Shown: piece after piece, positions 1-12,375 of the stretch
Position numbering within the stretch: position 1 is the first letter of the stretch
How the letters are laid out: every line of letters starts with the position of its first letter
Assembly (NCBI GenBank): GCA_010093605.1
Contig: MU004181.1
Span: 2,448,215 to 2,512,214, forward strand
Length of the DNA: 64,000 nucleotides
Source of the DNA: Lophium mytilinum
Taxonomy: Eukaryota > Ascomycota > Dothideomycetes > Mytilinidiales > Mytilinidiaceae
Direction of reading: 5' to 3'
Made by a program: the position numbers and the translations under genes
Notes under the pieces: model-generated
What the model was told of the DNA's origin: nothing
The model's database searches: none
What the model saw: the letters and a program-made list of their open reading frames with translations, nothing else

Positions 1-203
1 CTCGAGTTCCATCAGATTAACGTTTTCGTGATCCATTGTACTCAATGTACTTGTGATCATAATGCTCGGAAAGACGCGGTGGATGTTTGCTCCGCGAAGC
101 CGCGTGTAGCCATCTGCTGTGCGATTGTCTCTCTTGGCTGCACTACTTCTACGACTGACCTCGCAATCCTCACCCCGCCTCAAGTGCAATCGTGGCTACC
201 AGA

Positions 204-1444
204 ATGCTCCCCAATGATGTTCTCATTCTGCTGTTCTCAGAGCTAGACGTTGACTCTCTCCTGAACTCACGCCTAGTTTGTCAGCTATATCATGATTTGA
301 TTCAAACCCACATATTCTCTCTTTCTCGAGCCGTGGCTAGGAACACATTTCCAGGCTCTCCACGAATCCTTCTACCGCCGGATGATGGCATCTACAACCT
401 ACGATGGCTAAAGCGTCTCCGACGCCAACAGATGGGAGCCATATTGATCGAGTGCGGAACCAGAACTTCATACTCAAAACGGCCACATTATTGGGCCTCA
501 GCCGAAGAACCCCGTTATGATGATCTCAAGAATCAGATCGCCTGCGGGCTTGAAACACTAGCACAGTTCTCTCGTATTGCGAAAGAGGTTGATGCCTTGG
601 CTCCTCATGAGCTTCGCTCAACGAAAGAGATTGACTTTCCTATCACTAGTGCTGAGATCAAGGATAAGATCGGAGACGAAGATATACGAGAGCGCGAGCG
701 GGATATGGGTAAGAAGTTTGCTCCGCCTTGAGATTGTGTTCTACTAACTTACTATGCACAGCTACTCAGCACTACGGTACAACTGTTAGAAGAAGGCGGA
801 TCGCTCATAGCTTGTTCGGGAAGCCACATAACCGGCCAACCATACTCGGCACTAAGAATTATACCTTGAGCGACGATATCGAAATGGTCTGGCGCCGAGA
901 GTGGGAAATATGTCGTCTGAGAATCGAGTTTGCAAGAAGCCTACCACTAGAACGCCTCAAGAACTTTCTCATCATGTTTGAATGCCTTGGAGCCTCCTTT
1001 GGGAGTATGTATATGAGATGGAATCTCGATCCTCCACACTCTAGATGGCTTCTTTTGTCGGGAAAGAAGTCGAAGATCGATCGTTCATATACTACTTGGG
1101 CTGGTTGGTGTGTACTCAAAGAGGGACCACAGATGTTTTGGCATCAGTGGTGGAAAAATCGCGAGCTAGGTTCTTCACATTCTACCCACTACGTTCGCGA
1201 TACAATATACCACTGTTGGGACGACCGGAGCTTTCTTCAGCGAGCCGTTGAACAAGAGGTCTGGGCAGATACTCTTTGGGCGCTTAAGATACTTAGAAAA
1301 ATGGTTCCTCACATATATCAAAGGAGTAAGGGCTTGGGAGATACAGGGGTGCCACAGACATTGCCAGATGTCCCCTTTCTGGTCGGTCTGGAGGCGGAGT
1401 ACTTTGTCAATGCCGATAGTAGTGTGGTGAAGTTCTTCTTTTGA
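204..1444 (+). CDS. F-box domain protein
   Basis: Two exons, 204..708 and 762..1444, joined across a 53-bp GT-AG intron with a CTAAC branch site; 395 residues. The first in-frame ATG is at 204; the frame is open a little further upstream, but only with GTG. Residues 1-40 (MLPNDVLILLFSELDVDSLL, then an R-x-VCQLYHDLI stretch) match the F-box pattern of a Leu-Pro-x-[DE] start and paired helices. F-box proteins bind Skp1 and present substrates to an SCF ubiquitin ligase. The remaining 350 residues are rich in Trp and Arg and show no repeat or domain I recognise, so the substrate is unknown. Similar F-box proteins with unassigned C-terminal halves are numerous in filamentous ascomycetes. The intron is needed: without it the first frame stops at 731. 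Confidence 0.72.
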
Positions 1445-4062
1445 ACCATCATTTCCGTAGAAGACTCTTACTCTAGGGATCAAGCTATACTGAGAGGGAA
1501 GTACAAGGTAATGCTTGACTTGGTTTCATCATTAGGCTACAAGATTGGGCACGCGGATATCATACCATTTGCGTGTCAGACTTGACGATCAGATGACGCC
1601 GCTAGGAGTAGCTCAACTATATAGCCTAATATTCGTCAAGATATTACCCGATATCCATCGTTACAAATTTGACTTTATGTTTGTACCTTGAAAGCCCATG
1701 GGGACACCCCAGGCGGTGACAAACGAGTTTACGAACGTCGGCAAGACACCTACTCGATTCTTGTTCTCTTCCTAGTCTGGGCCAGACAGCTATTTGAAGG
1801 ACTCCAAGCCTAGCCAAACTACAAGCTTCATAATGTCATATCTGCGGGCCTGCGAGTTGGGCGCAAGCACCTGGTGATTGAATTTTGCTTTACATTGTTC
1901 ATCACTATAAATTGGAAGAGTGTTGCGATCGTTTTGATAAGCTAGATAGCTGTCTAAGGGCTCCGAGCCTTCCAGTGGTTTGATGTGTCAAAAAGGTGAC
2001 TGTATGGCCAATAAAGACAGCTCGAGACGCAATAGGCATAGCCTGGCTTAGACTCCATCAACTTACCTACCCACCCATCTGCATTCGTATTCGGCACGGG
2101 CGGATAGTGGGCGTCGGATATGGCTTTGGAAGCTTCCAAAATGCTGTGTGACGTTCGTTCACCTGAGTCAGCGGGCCAGGGGGTGTACACCAAAGCCGAA
2201 GACGGTCGTCATTCTGGGGCTGTGGAAAATATTGAAAAGGCAGAAGAATACGATCCTGGCGAGGATCGATGATATATCAGTCCCGATGGGAACGTTCGTC
2301 GGTGTTAGTAGACTTGGGGCCTATTAATGGAGGTGGGTTGCAGAGGGGCTCTGCTCCCGAGGTCGTCTTCATGCATGCGCGCCCTGGGCTGACTGCGATC
2401 CAACAGGGCCAGGATGAAGAGATGCGGTGATTGGGCGACAGCGAAGCGCCCTCTACTCTCACGGTCTGTTGGTGGAGGGCCGTGTTCTTTTCTATCATTA
2501 TTTCGAAACTGTCGAACGACGATATGACGACAGCTTTGGCGCTTTCTGAGACAGGAGACGGCGATCTTGACTCCACTGCTCTGTAGTTGCATTTGGGAGT
2601 GGGACTCTATACGTGGTTCTATGGTTGAGGCTGCGTGCTTCCCGTTCTGCGAGTATTTACATTGTGCCTTGTGCCGGCTGTCTTGCTGGTTCTCATGCCG
2701 GATTTGAGATGCAATCTTGCACAGCGTCTGCAGAAGAAGGATCCATGTGCAGTACTAGATGAATTGAATCATGCACGGAATGCAAAGAAAACACCTTGCG
2801 AAGCAGGACGATGGTGGGGCTAGGACTGGCGATGCATGCCCCAAAGTTCAGCTGCCCCTCTTGGGTAGGAGTATGAGATGCAGTGGCCACACAGCCGCAG
2901 TTTTTCAATACCCGCCGGCAGCAGGTCCCACGTCAGCTGGGCGCCGAACCCTTCGACTTCTCTGCGCGGTGCCGGAGTTGGCGCCTCTGGCGTGTTGCTG
3001 GCGATACTGGTGATGCGGCATCGTGGAGGAGGGCGTGCTGGGGTGGAGCAGAGCAGCATCCACTAAGAGGGCTTGCGGGCCTCGCCGCCAACACTGGCAC
3101 ATTGGCCCGCTCGAATGAGACGGCTGTACGTAGCGCGGGCGGGTGTTGAAACTGTCACGACGATGGATGGCCCGAATAGGGCCCCAGTGTCCATGTGAAG
3201 CTCCTCCGAATCCCCCTCCAGAGCGCTGCCTACATCCCGCTGCTGCCGCCCATCCTCACGCCTCCTCTTCTGCCTCTCTTCTTTTCTGCCTCTTCAGCCT
3301 CTTCTACCTCCTTGCCTTCTCGTCTGCCTCCTGTGTGTGCCGCCTCAGGATTCGGCCCCCAAACTCCAATCCTGCGGGCTGTCCCATCCGCCGTGCCGCC
3401 GCCTTGCTGCCTTGCCCAATTCTCGGCCAGGGCTTGCACGCGCCTCAACCTCGAGCCCGTTGTCCCGCTCTCCAAACCCCAGCCTGAACCACTCCTCGAC
3501 GCTCGACGCTCGACACTCTGTGCTGTGGACACACTGACGAGTAGTCTCCATTGCAGAACGGTACGCAGCTTCAGTTCTCAAGCTTCCACTGCCCCCCGCG
3601 ACTCGTGCTCATCCCACTATCTAGGCAGGCCGTGCTTCGATCGACCGACGGTATCTCTATTCACCCCACGATAACCGCTCTCGCGGCCCTCCTCCTTCGT
3701 TGTTGCGCCAGACCGCTATATCTCCACCTTCGAGTCGGTCAGAGTCGTCGGCTACGTGCAGCGTCCCAGGAACCAAGCAACGCGCGTTCAGCATTACACA
3801 AACAAGAGGCCGACACCCCTCCTCCGTCACTCGCTCGAGAGGCTGGCCGAAACCCTAGGACACGGCCATCCATACCAACAGCTTGCCCTGCCACAGAGTC
3901 ACAGTACTCTGACGCACAGTCTACTCTACACCGCCAACCAAGCTCTCCGTTTGGCCGAGCCTTCATTATTACTGAAAGCCCTATATCTCTAGCTATAACT
4001 TCTTAGTTCTTCGCAACGACGCAGATACGGATTATACTCTGAATTAAAACCCTCCGCTTAAC
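1445..4062. other. long intergenic and leader region before the MAPKK gene
   Basis: No recognisable gene in 2.6 kb. Short open frames on both strands (for example minus 1954..2193 and 2277..2592) overlap each other and resemble no family. From about 3190 to 4060 the plus strand is strongly pyrimidine-rich with CCTC/CTTCT runs, as is common in promoters and long 5' leaders of fungal signalling genes. The open frames there are low in complexity (Pro, Ser, Leu) and are probably leader sequence of the MAPKK transcript. Confidence 0.5.
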
Positions 4063-5627
4063 ATGTCTTCTCCCGCCCCCCTCCTACGGCCGCCAATTCC
4101 TGGCGGGCGACCTAGTAGAGGGCCACCTCGCCTAGGTCTCTCAATACCGCCCTCGCCAAACGCGAGACCTGTCGTCAACGGAAATGATAACGCGCCTCAA
4201 CTCTCTCGACCACAGCTGCCCCAACTCCGGTTAGCTACACCCATGGGCAGTAGTCACACTCCATACGAGGGCCGTCCTCAGCCCAAGGGACTGCCTCCAC
4301 TTCAAATCGGAACAGGGGCAGGCCTCTCAGCAAGCGGCTCCAGCGACGCAAGCGGACATTCGAGATCGGGAAGCTTTGGGGAGAACGGATATGCAAATGG
4401 CGCAACGTCAGCAGTCTCGTCATACTCGCAGGCTTTAGGGTTTCCGGGGCTGCAGAGAACAAACGGCTCTGACCCCATATCAGCAATATCTCAAGGCGGG
4501 AGTGAAGGTGCACCGGCTATGGAAAGAGAAAATAGCATGGGGCCGCTGCCTGACCTGGAGCAACTTGCTAAGGAGAAGGGCCGACCCCTGGATGTGGAGG
4601 ACCTGGATGATGTCGGCTGGAGAGCGGCGAGTTCCAAAGGCCTCATTCAAGAGAAGGGTAGTCTAGGAGAAGGAGCTGGAGGTGCAGTCACAAAGTGTGT
4701 GTTACAGGGTGGAAAGACAGTCTTTGCTTTGAAGGTATGATAATGCGTGAGAGACCACCGTACCATGCTGACCACATTGCTAGATTATAACGACGAACCC
4801 AGACCCTGACGTCAAGAAACAAATCGTGCGAGAACTTTCGTTCAACAAGAACTGCGCTAGCGATCATATCTGCCGCTACTACGGTGCCTTCATGGATGAT
4901 AGCACCGGCACTATCAGTATTGCTATGGAGTTCTGCGAGGGCGGTTCTCTAGACTCGGTCTACCGTGAAGTCAAGAAACTTGGGGGTCGAACCGGCGAGA
5001 AGGTCCTCGGCAAAGTTGCCGAAGGAGTCCTCAACGGACTTACCTACCTCCACTCTCATCGAATCATCCATCGGGACATCAAGCCAAGTAACATCCTCCT
5101 GTGCCGCAATGGCCAGGTCAAGCTTTGCGATTTTGGTGTGTCTGGAGAATTCGGCACGAAAGGCGACGCCAATACCTTCATCGGAACTTCGTACTATATG
5201 GCTCCTGAGCGGATCACTGGCCAGAGCTACACCATCACCAGTGACGTATGGAGTCTGGGCGTCACTTTACTTGAGGTTGCACAGCATCGCTTCCCGTTCC
5301 CGGCAGACGGGACCGAGATGAACCCACGGGCAGGACTCATTGATCTGCTTACGTATATCGTAAGGCAGCCGATTCCAAAGCTAAAGGATGAGCCGGAAAG
5401 TGGAATCAGGTGGACGGAGAATTTCAAATACTTCATCGAGTGCTGGTATGTTCTTCCTCGTCGTGTCCTTATGAAACCCTCTCTAACCTCTTGGTAGTCT
5501 TGAAAAAGAACCTCCCCGCCGAGCAACACCATGGCGCATGCTAGAACACCCTTGGATGGTGGAAATGAAGGCCAAGAAGGTCAACATGGAGCACTTCCTC
5601 AAGCAAGTGTGGGATTGGAAGGAATAG
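4063..5627 (+). CDS. mkk1: MAP kinase kinase of the cell wall integrity pathway (Mkk1/Mkk2 type)
   Basis: Three exons, 4063..4734, 4784..5445 and 5498..5627, with 49- and 52-bp introns; 487 residues. The N-terminal 190 residues are Pro/Ser/Gly-rich and probably a docking and regulatory tail. The kinase domain follows: Gly-rich loop at about 200-208, catalytic Lys at 224 in FALK at the exon 1/2 junction, HRDIKPSN at 320-327 with catalytic Asp322, DFG at 340-342, and a MAPKK-type activation segment ([20 protein letters not shown]) ending in APER. The short third exon supplies the terminal helix and ends in VWDWKE. In fungi this kinase is phosphorylated by the Bck1-type MAPKKK and activates the Slt2/MpkA MAP kinase under cell wall stress. 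The [13 protein letters not shown] segment and the [16 protein letters not shown] insert fit the Mkk1/2 group rather than Ste7 or Pbs2. The symbol is assigned by family resemblance. Confidence 0.93.
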
Positions 5628-6596
5628 GTCGATACACAGAGTCGACCTTGACTAACCTTTCCCAAATTCGCTGCGGCATTATCGTCTCATCCTTTGCACG
5701 CATGACGCCTTTTTCCGTTCTCATCTATCTTGAACCCCGAGATCTTTGTGTGTCATGTGCTGGACATAGACTATTCGGAAAAGAAAATGACGCAATTGTT
5801 CTCTCGTTTGGCGGCGCTCATGGAAGACAGTGAGCTTCGCTTGAAGGGCAGGTTGGGAAGAAGGCCCACTTTTGGGCCATGAGGTGGGCATCATTGGAAT
5901 GGGAGCGGTGTCGGCAGGCACAGGTAAATGGAGGTGGCTAGAACGAAGGGTTAGCAGCATTGGGTGGGCGTTAGGGTCTTCGCACTCATCCTAAGATTTG
6001 TAGGTTGCTGGACGCTCGCGCTGCTGCCATGTGCTATTCTTAGTTAGGTACCAGTTCCGAATCACGCGTCCGGCGGTTGAAACAGGCTTGATTATCTGTA
6101 TTGTCCTTGCTTTGATGTTCATGTTGCCACCGACTTGTACGAATCTAACTTCGCTCACCGATTCAAGTCGCTTTCGCTGCATGTTCAGTAAGTTTTAGTA
6201 ACTTCCACCGCAGCTCCTAATCCGACTCTCGTTAATGCATACAGGTTGTCCAGAATTTGCTAGCGGCCTTCCTCCTGAAGTTAGAGCTATAAACTGAACA
6301 CAACGTACGGAGTAGGGGTCTCACTCTACGCACATGGGCGACGACACCCCTCGATCTCGCACAACATCGTACAAGACTAACGTAGCACTTCATCTAAAGC
6401 ATTCCCTATCAAGCTAAAACCATTACGCGTCCTCGACTCGAAATAACCTCAAAAACTTGCTCACTAATTGCCCAATCACGCCGTCTCAAATCCTGCTGCC
6501 TGAACCCCACGGCGTCTATGTAAATAGCCTCGAAACCGCAACCACGGGTCCAATACAGTGTCTCAACTCAGGCTCAATGCACAAATCCTTGTAATC
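5628..6596. other. intergenic, nothing recognised
   Basis: Contains the 3' end of the MAPKK transcript and the promoter of the DJ-1-like gene. Only short, overlapping open frames are present; no repeat or RNA gene seen. Confidence 0.5.
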
Positions 6597-7425
6597 ATGG
6601 CTACCAATCAACAAAAACCCCTCCACATCGGCGTCCTCATCCTGCCCCCGGTCCAACTCCTCGACATCTCCCCCATCGACCTCTTTGGCATGCTCACCCC
6701 CGAGTACCTAACCGTATGCAACCTCCCGGCACCTCTCCTCGCTCTCAGCGTCCCTATAAACATTACCTACATCTCGCCAACTGGCGATTCACCGGCGCTC
6801 TGTACCGCCAACGTCGGCATCCGCATCGACGCCTCCATCGCGTCCCCCGACGTCGCGCCGGGGAAGCTGGATATCCTGCTCATCCCCGGGCCAGAGCCGA
6901 GCGCGGTGCCGGCAGCGCCGGCGCTGGAGTTTGTGAGGGGCCATGTGGAAAATGGGGCGGATTTGCTGAATGTGTGTACGGGACAACTTGTAGCAGCGTA
7001 TGCGGGCGTGCTGGATGGGAGGGTGGCGACGGGGCCAAGGGGATTGTTAGGGAGGCTGAGGGGGGAGTTTCGGGAGGTAAAGTGGGTAGAGAGGAGATGG
7101 GCACGGGACGGGGGGGTTTGGACGAGTGGTGGGTCATTTTTCTTTCCTTCCTTATTTCGTATTTTCATTTTCAGGCGAGGAGAGGATTGAGTGTAGATTG
7201 CTGACTATGGGTGCTCTAGGTGGGGTTACGAATGGGCAGGATATGGTGGCGGCGTATATACGGCAACGGTGGCCGGGGCCGCTGGCGGAGGTTGTGTGTA
7301 GGTTGGCGGATGTAGGGGATAGAGGGGTGGAGTATGAAATTGGGGCGGTGAGGGAGAATGGGTTTTGGCTGTGGCAGATCTTGAGGGCTGGGATTGCTGG
7401 GCTTTGGAAGGGGAAGCAGGCTTGA
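6597..7425 (+). CDS. DJ-1/PfpI family protein
   Basis: Two exons, 6597..7128 and 7220..7425, separated by a 91-bp intron with a CTGAC branch site; 245 residues. The ATG at 6597 (MATNQQKP) is preferred over a frame-compatible ATG at 6558 because it begins just before the first beta strand. Residues 10-35 (IGVLILPPVQLLDISPIDLF) and the strand LDILLIPGP at 91-99 are typical of the DJ-1/PfpI flavodoxin-like fold. Cys127 in LLNVCTGQ sits at the nucleophile elbow. The junction recreates WTSGGVTNGQDMVAA, the conserved segment that supplies the end of the active site, so the intron is secure. Members include glyoxalases, amidases and proteins of unknown activity; the reaction here cannot be told from sequence. 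The second half is strongly G-rich on the plus strand. Confidence 0.87.
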
Positions 7426-8094
7426 GAATTTGTTGAGAGCATTCAGTGCTGAGTGTGCGCACACTCGCTACTCTGGCTTGCGATGCGTGGTGGATGGGTG
7501 TGAGATATACACAGTACGGTGCGAGTCTTGACTGTAAGGAGAATACTGAGTATTTTCAGATTTGAATACCCTCGTTGCTCTTGCAGGGTCAAATTCTGGA
7601 AATGTGTGCGAGAGGTTTGGCTTGCTAAATGTGAAGAGAGTATAGAGCCAGGACAGGAGGCTTCGAATGCGGACAAAGCACGTAGAACAACAAGTGGCAA
7701 TTAAATCTAATAGGATGAAGAGGCATAGATATGAGTATCGGTCCAGATATACTTTCGTGTTCAGATGTATGTGATGTCGGAACTTAAGGATGACAATCTC
7801 GATGTTCTATCTAGTCACTCTCATGGTGATGTGGTATAGGCAGGCTCACAGCTTTGATGTACAATATGAGGAACGGAATGTTGACTAAAAGGGAGAAAGG
7901 GATGGAGGAGAGGAGATAACCTATCGGAATATTAACCGGATCGGCGAAATGTTCCTCCGACCCCTGCCAAAATTTGATGCTGCAAACTCGGAAGAGTCCA
8001 ACACCATCGACTCCCACTTCAGAGCACCTCAACAGCCAGGAACTGCTCTACTTGCTACTAACAGAGCGCCTCGTCGAGGACCATAGTTGCCAAA
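7426..8094. other. intergenic, nothing recognised
   Basis: Spacer between the DJ-1-like gene and the helicase. Short open frames on the minus strand at 7152..7700 run antisense to the DJ-1 exon and have biased composition (Pro, His, Ser). Confidence 0.5.
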
Positions 8095-9816
8095 ATGCAA
8101 AAAGAGCAATCCCCGTTCACATCTGATCAAGAGTCGGATAGTAACCAAGATTCGAGTACCTGGGACTCAGATGCACAAGACGAAGCGCATAACGATAGCC
8201 CTCGGAAACGAAGAAGGTTGTCTGATCCTTCAGATGAAGAAATAAAACCATCTCAGCCTTCACTACCATCATCTTCATTATCGCGCATAAAAGCCAAGAA
8301 AATAGGACTCCTTGACCTAGAAGCTGAAAGACTGGACCCTGCGTCTGGTTTCGTAACCAAGCAACAAAAGACTACCTTCTCTGATATTGGGGTCGCGCCA
8401 TGGCTAGTGGCGTCTCTAGCAGCCATGCAAATCACGAGACCCACTGGAATTCAAGAGACTTGCATTCCCGAGATCATTAAAGGGAGGGACTGTATCGGCG
8501 GAAGCAGAACCGGGTCTGGAAAGACTGTGGCTTTCATGACGCCGATATTGCAGAAGTGGGCGGAGGATCCAGTCGGGATATTTGCCGTAATCCTGACACC
8601 TACCAGGTTGGAAACTTCCCTCATTGTAGTAGACCGATTTACTGATGCTCTGGCAGAGAATTGGCACTTCAAATCTTCGAACAAGTTAAGGCAGTGTCGT
8701 CACCAGTTTCGCTCAAGCCGTGCCTGATAACAGGTGGGAGTGATCACCGTGCACAAGCACTTGCGTTATCGCAGCGACCTCATGTAGTCATTGCAACTCC
8801 AGGTAATACCAACCTAAATAGGATGTTTTTCAGCAGGGACTAAATCGTTTTATAGGGCGATTAGCCGATCATATCGACACTTCCGGAGAAGACACTATCG
8901 GTGGCCTTCGAAGAGTTCGATTTCTCGTGCTTGATGAAGCCGATCGGCTCCTTGCAACTGGCAATGGCAGTATGGTTCCTGACCTCGAAACTTGCCTGGA
9001 TATCTTACCACCGTCGACCGAGCGTCAGACTCTTCTCTTTACCGCTACTGTTACCCCAGAAGTAAGAGCTATCAAGGAAAATCCGCGTCCGGCAGGGCGA
9101 CCTCCATTCTTTGTATGTGAGGTTGATACCGAAGTTCTTGCCATCCCAGCCACACTAGAGCAGAAGTATCTGCAAGCCCCGGTCACTCACCGCGAATCAT
9201 TTCTTCATATTCGTAAGTCGAAAAAGCATCTTTTTGACTGTTTGAGCTAACCAAAACAGTTCTCCTCACCCCATCGAACCTCACAAAGAGCATTATAATC
9301 TTTTGCAACAGGACTAGCACAGCGACCTTCCTTGAGCATATGCTCAGGCTGTTGGAGCACAGAGTGACCTCACTACATTCAGCATTACCGCAGGCTGACC
9401 GAGTATCCAATCTCGCCCGCTTTCGTGCTAGGGCAGCAAGAATCCTCGTGGCTACAGATGTCGCCGCGCGTGGTCTTGATATCCCCGAAGTCGCGATGGT
9501 CATTCACTACGACCTTCCGCGAGACCCCGACGACTATATCCACCGCAGTGGACGGACAGCAAGAGCTGGGAGATCAGGTGAGAGTGTGAGTTTCATTGGC
9601 CAGCGAGATACGGGTCTCATTCTTGCGATCGAAGAGCGGGTCGGGAAGAAAATGGTAGAGTACGAGGAGGAGGGTGTCAGCATCGAAGGGCGGGTCATCA
9701 GGGATGCTTTGAAGATTGTTGGCGAAAAGAAGAGGGAAGCGATGCTACAAATCGAGGAAGGCAGGAATGTTGTGGGGAAGAGGAAGAAGGGAATGCAGAA
9801 ACGTGTCAAGGCCTGA
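8095..9816 (+). CDS. DBP8: DEAD-box ATP-dependent RNA helicase Dbp8
   Basis: Four exons, 8095..8606, 8657..8802, 8856..9212 and 9260..9816, with introns of 50, 53 and 47 bp; 523 residues. An acidic and basic N-terminal tail of about 95 residues precedes the helicase core. Seen in order: Q motif ([11 protein letters not shown], then PTGIQ), motif [10 protein letters not shown], motif Ia PTREL (restored across intron 1), TPGR (restored across intron 2), motif II DEAD, an SAT-equivalent TAT, RCK-type [11 protein letters not shown], and [11 protein letters not shown]. The C-terminus is Lys/Arg-rich. Dbp8 acts in the nucleolus in early 18S rRNA processing and 40S assembly, with the cofactor Esf2 in yeast. 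The assignment to Dbp8 within the DEAD family rests on length and on the GSRTGSGKT and [11 protein letters not shown] segments; generic DEAD-box identity is certain. Confidence 0.92.
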
Positions 9817-10051
9817 AATAGGTCGTCGGAAAGTAACATTAAATCACAGTATGTTCATCTCAAAGAGTGTATCCACCTTGAATGTATGTGTGGCTTTTGT
9901 AACTCTATAGAGTAATTCAGTGAGCAGGGTTCTGAATTCCTATGCAGGTTCTGCTGATAACATGAGTGAAGATACAGAAAGCAATAGCCTTTGTCATTGC
10001 CCTATGGAGAAACCTCGCAGAGGAGCCTCTTCCTATTGCCCACGGTGATAT

Positions 10052-10856
10052 CTACCACAAGCCTAAAAGCTTCTTCCGTTGTGGCATGGCTTGGAAGTCC
10101 TCGCACTCACCGGAGTTGTAGGCTTCCTTGCTCTCGCGATATGCCGCCTCATCATCGCGATCGAAATCTCCCTCAGACCCAGAGCTGCCTTCGATGACCT
10201 CGCGTCCACGGCGCGCGGTATCGGGAATCGGTGCTTTGTCGTTCTCCAAGGGCTTCTGAAGGGAAACCGACGGAGCGAGTTGAGCATGGTCCATCTCTTC
10301 TTCGGGATCGACATCATCGTCCAACTGTCCGATACTCTTCAGATACGCGCTACGATCAATCCTACGGTCGATGTAGCCACGGCCCGGCATCTTCGCCATA
10401 TACACCCAGCTGTGGCCCACCTTTGGCTTGACGTGGAAGACAATTCGAGCACCTCCTGACTTGTTATCGTGGACCCAGTAAGGCCTGATCGCCTGCGTGG
10501 TGCGAAGCCCGGCTTTCTGGATGATGCTGGCATGCGTGTAGATCTGTTGACATATTAGCATATTCGCCGTCAACCTTCGTATATAGTGGACTTACCAGCA
10601 GGCTCACGATCCCTTCATAGCGTGGGTCATCCAGATCAAGCTCTCCCTTCTCATTGAACCAGCTGGGCTGGAAGAGGTAATCGACGTTGATGTTGTTGTA
10701 TGCGCTCTTGCAGAGGGACGGCCACCAGTTCTGGCGGATGAAGCAAATTACAGAGGTGAACCCCGGACTGGCGCCATCTTCAGCGGAGGTGTAGGCAGGA
10801 GGATTTGTTGGCGGTGACTCTGGAGGAGTAGGCGGAGGAGTCAAAGAGCGCGACAT
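10052..10856 (-). CDS. uncharacterised conserved-looking fungal protein
   Basis: Two exons on the minus strand, 10596..10856 and 10052..10543, with a 52-bp intron; 250 residues. The N-terminus is Pro/Thr-rich (about 25 residues). A compact Trp/Tyr-rich block follows (SVICFIRQNWWPSLCKSAYN, then NVDYLFQPSWF), interrupted by the intron and resuming at IYTHASIIQKAGLRTTQAI. A basic segment GHSWVYMAKMPGRGYIDRR leads to an acidic C-terminal tail. There is no signal peptide or membrane helix. I do not recognise the family. Even coding character on both sides of a clean GTAAGT...CAG intron makes a real gene likely. Confidence 0.7.
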
Positions 10857-11389
10857 TGTTGGTAGTTCGGTGGGTCGACGTGTAGAGAGGGTGGTTCTGA
10901 GGGATGTCGTTGTAGGTTCCTGAAGTAGGAGGTCTGTGGGGCACCGGCACTGCTTTTGTACGCGTTCGAAGAGCAGATTTGACCGTTTGTTAGTCGGCGA
11001 AGCCCTCCCTCTAAGGTGAATGACTACTTGGTTCTATGCTCCATGCTTCGGTTGGCCGTGGATGAGCGGGTGGGATCGGCTTTTGTCACGTGGATGCAGT
11101 GACTGTCTGCAAATGCTCATGAAACGAACGGACTGTAATGGATCAACAGTAATCGTCGACCTGAGAAACCCTAACTCAATCCGGTAGGTTCAGGCCTAGT
11201 GAAGTGAAGGTTTGTCTGTTTAGCGACTACGTCGTGAACAACGGGCGGTTAACAAGACAAACCATGACGCCCACGTAGGACCTAACCCACCCGCCTCGCT
11301 TTATAAAAGCTCCAGTCCTTACAAGCGCTACAATTTAGCAACATTTGCGTATTACTGATTTTCAACGGGGGCCCCTTTTCGAAGACACG
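10857..11389. other. divergent intergenic region
   Basis: Promoter region between the minus-strand gene ending at 10856 and the plus-strand gene starting at 11390. It includes a CACGTG core near 11088 and the TATA box listed separately. Confidence 0.5.
11302..11308 (+). promoter_or_regulatory. TATA box upstream of the gene at 11390
   Basis: TATAAAA lies 82-88 bp before the ATG at 11390, a usual distance for fungal TATA promoters. Confidence 0.5.
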
Positions 11390-12375
11390 ATGACTGTCTA
11401 TCTCAGTACCGGTGTTGACGGGTCGATGCTTCTTGAAGGGCCAACCATGACGGTAAGATGCTGGAACATTCATAATAAGCACACGGATATTCCGAACGTA
11501 CCAAAGCGCATGTGGACGTACTTCTCTCGCAACCCTGAGGGGCTCGAAGCGGACGACTGGTCAGAAGAGTTCGTGGATATCATGCCAAACCAAGGGAGCT
11601 TGCACAGTATCCGTAAGCGCGTTCCACCTGGATCAAAGTCGTTCTCTAACCATGACTTACTACTATAGGTTACATATTGAGCTGGATCCTAGATATGTGC
11701 ACGAACGGGGAACATGACCTGACGTTGCTCACGTGTGAAGACAATCTTCAGCTGTATGTCACGGCTGTTCATTGCAACTTCGGAAGGGCGGCCACATACC
11801 TCCTCGGATATCTTCACAATCACCTTTTTCGGGACTCGGTCCTTAACAACAACGATATATACAATCTGAGATTCCTTCCGGATAACGATCCTCTGCTCAA
11901 GTGCGCAGCTCCCAGAATTTCGTCGTTGCCTTACTTCTCCTTCGAGGAATGTAGGTTCTCTTTGCTGTCGGATCCGCGAATGCTATGTCTGGTCTATGAA
12001 GCAAATATGGAGCAGATGAAACATCAGACTGCCGAGGAGCGACAGCAAGAGGAATTCCTGGAGCGCTACAGGTGGCAAGAATCTTTAAAGGCTCGGAAAG
12101 AAAAGATTGACGATACTATTAGAACTTGGAAAGGCAAGCTGCCATGGAGAGAACTTGATTGGTATAGAGAGCAGCTACGAATCAGCCGTAACCCTAGGAA
12201 GGACGAATATGAGGATGGCCCTTGGTTACTCGGACAGAATGATGTATGGTTCAAGGGACAGTGGAGTGCAACTTGGACGAAGCACGGCGACGTTGAGCCG
12301 GTCATGGTGGATGGGATTCGGCGAGCCAAGCATGAGGGCGAGAGGATTCGAACGACGCGGCCGGAAGGTGTCTGA
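11390..12375 (+). CDS. uncharacterised protein, possibly BTB-like
   Basis: Two exons, 11390..11612 and 11669..12375, with a 56-bp intron ending CTATAG; 309 residues. The ATG at 11390 is 88 bp after a TATA box; the frame extends upstream only with TTG. The N-terminal part contains VYLSTGVDGSMLLEGPTMTV and a YFSRNPEG segment, followed by LHSIRYILSWILDMC and AATYLLGYLHNHLFRDS. This order of strands and helices recalls the divergent BTB/POZ-like proteins common in ascomycetes, but no diagnostic motif is present. The C-terminal third is charged (EERQQEEFLERYRWQESLKA) and probably helical. The next gene downstream has a similar general design, so the two may be relatives. Confidence 0.65.

Noticed and set aside
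3143-4006. Frames of 114-159 codons before the MAPKK gene
   Set aside because: Low-complexity Pro/Ser/Leu translations of pyrimidine-rich DNA; better explained as promoter and 5' leader.
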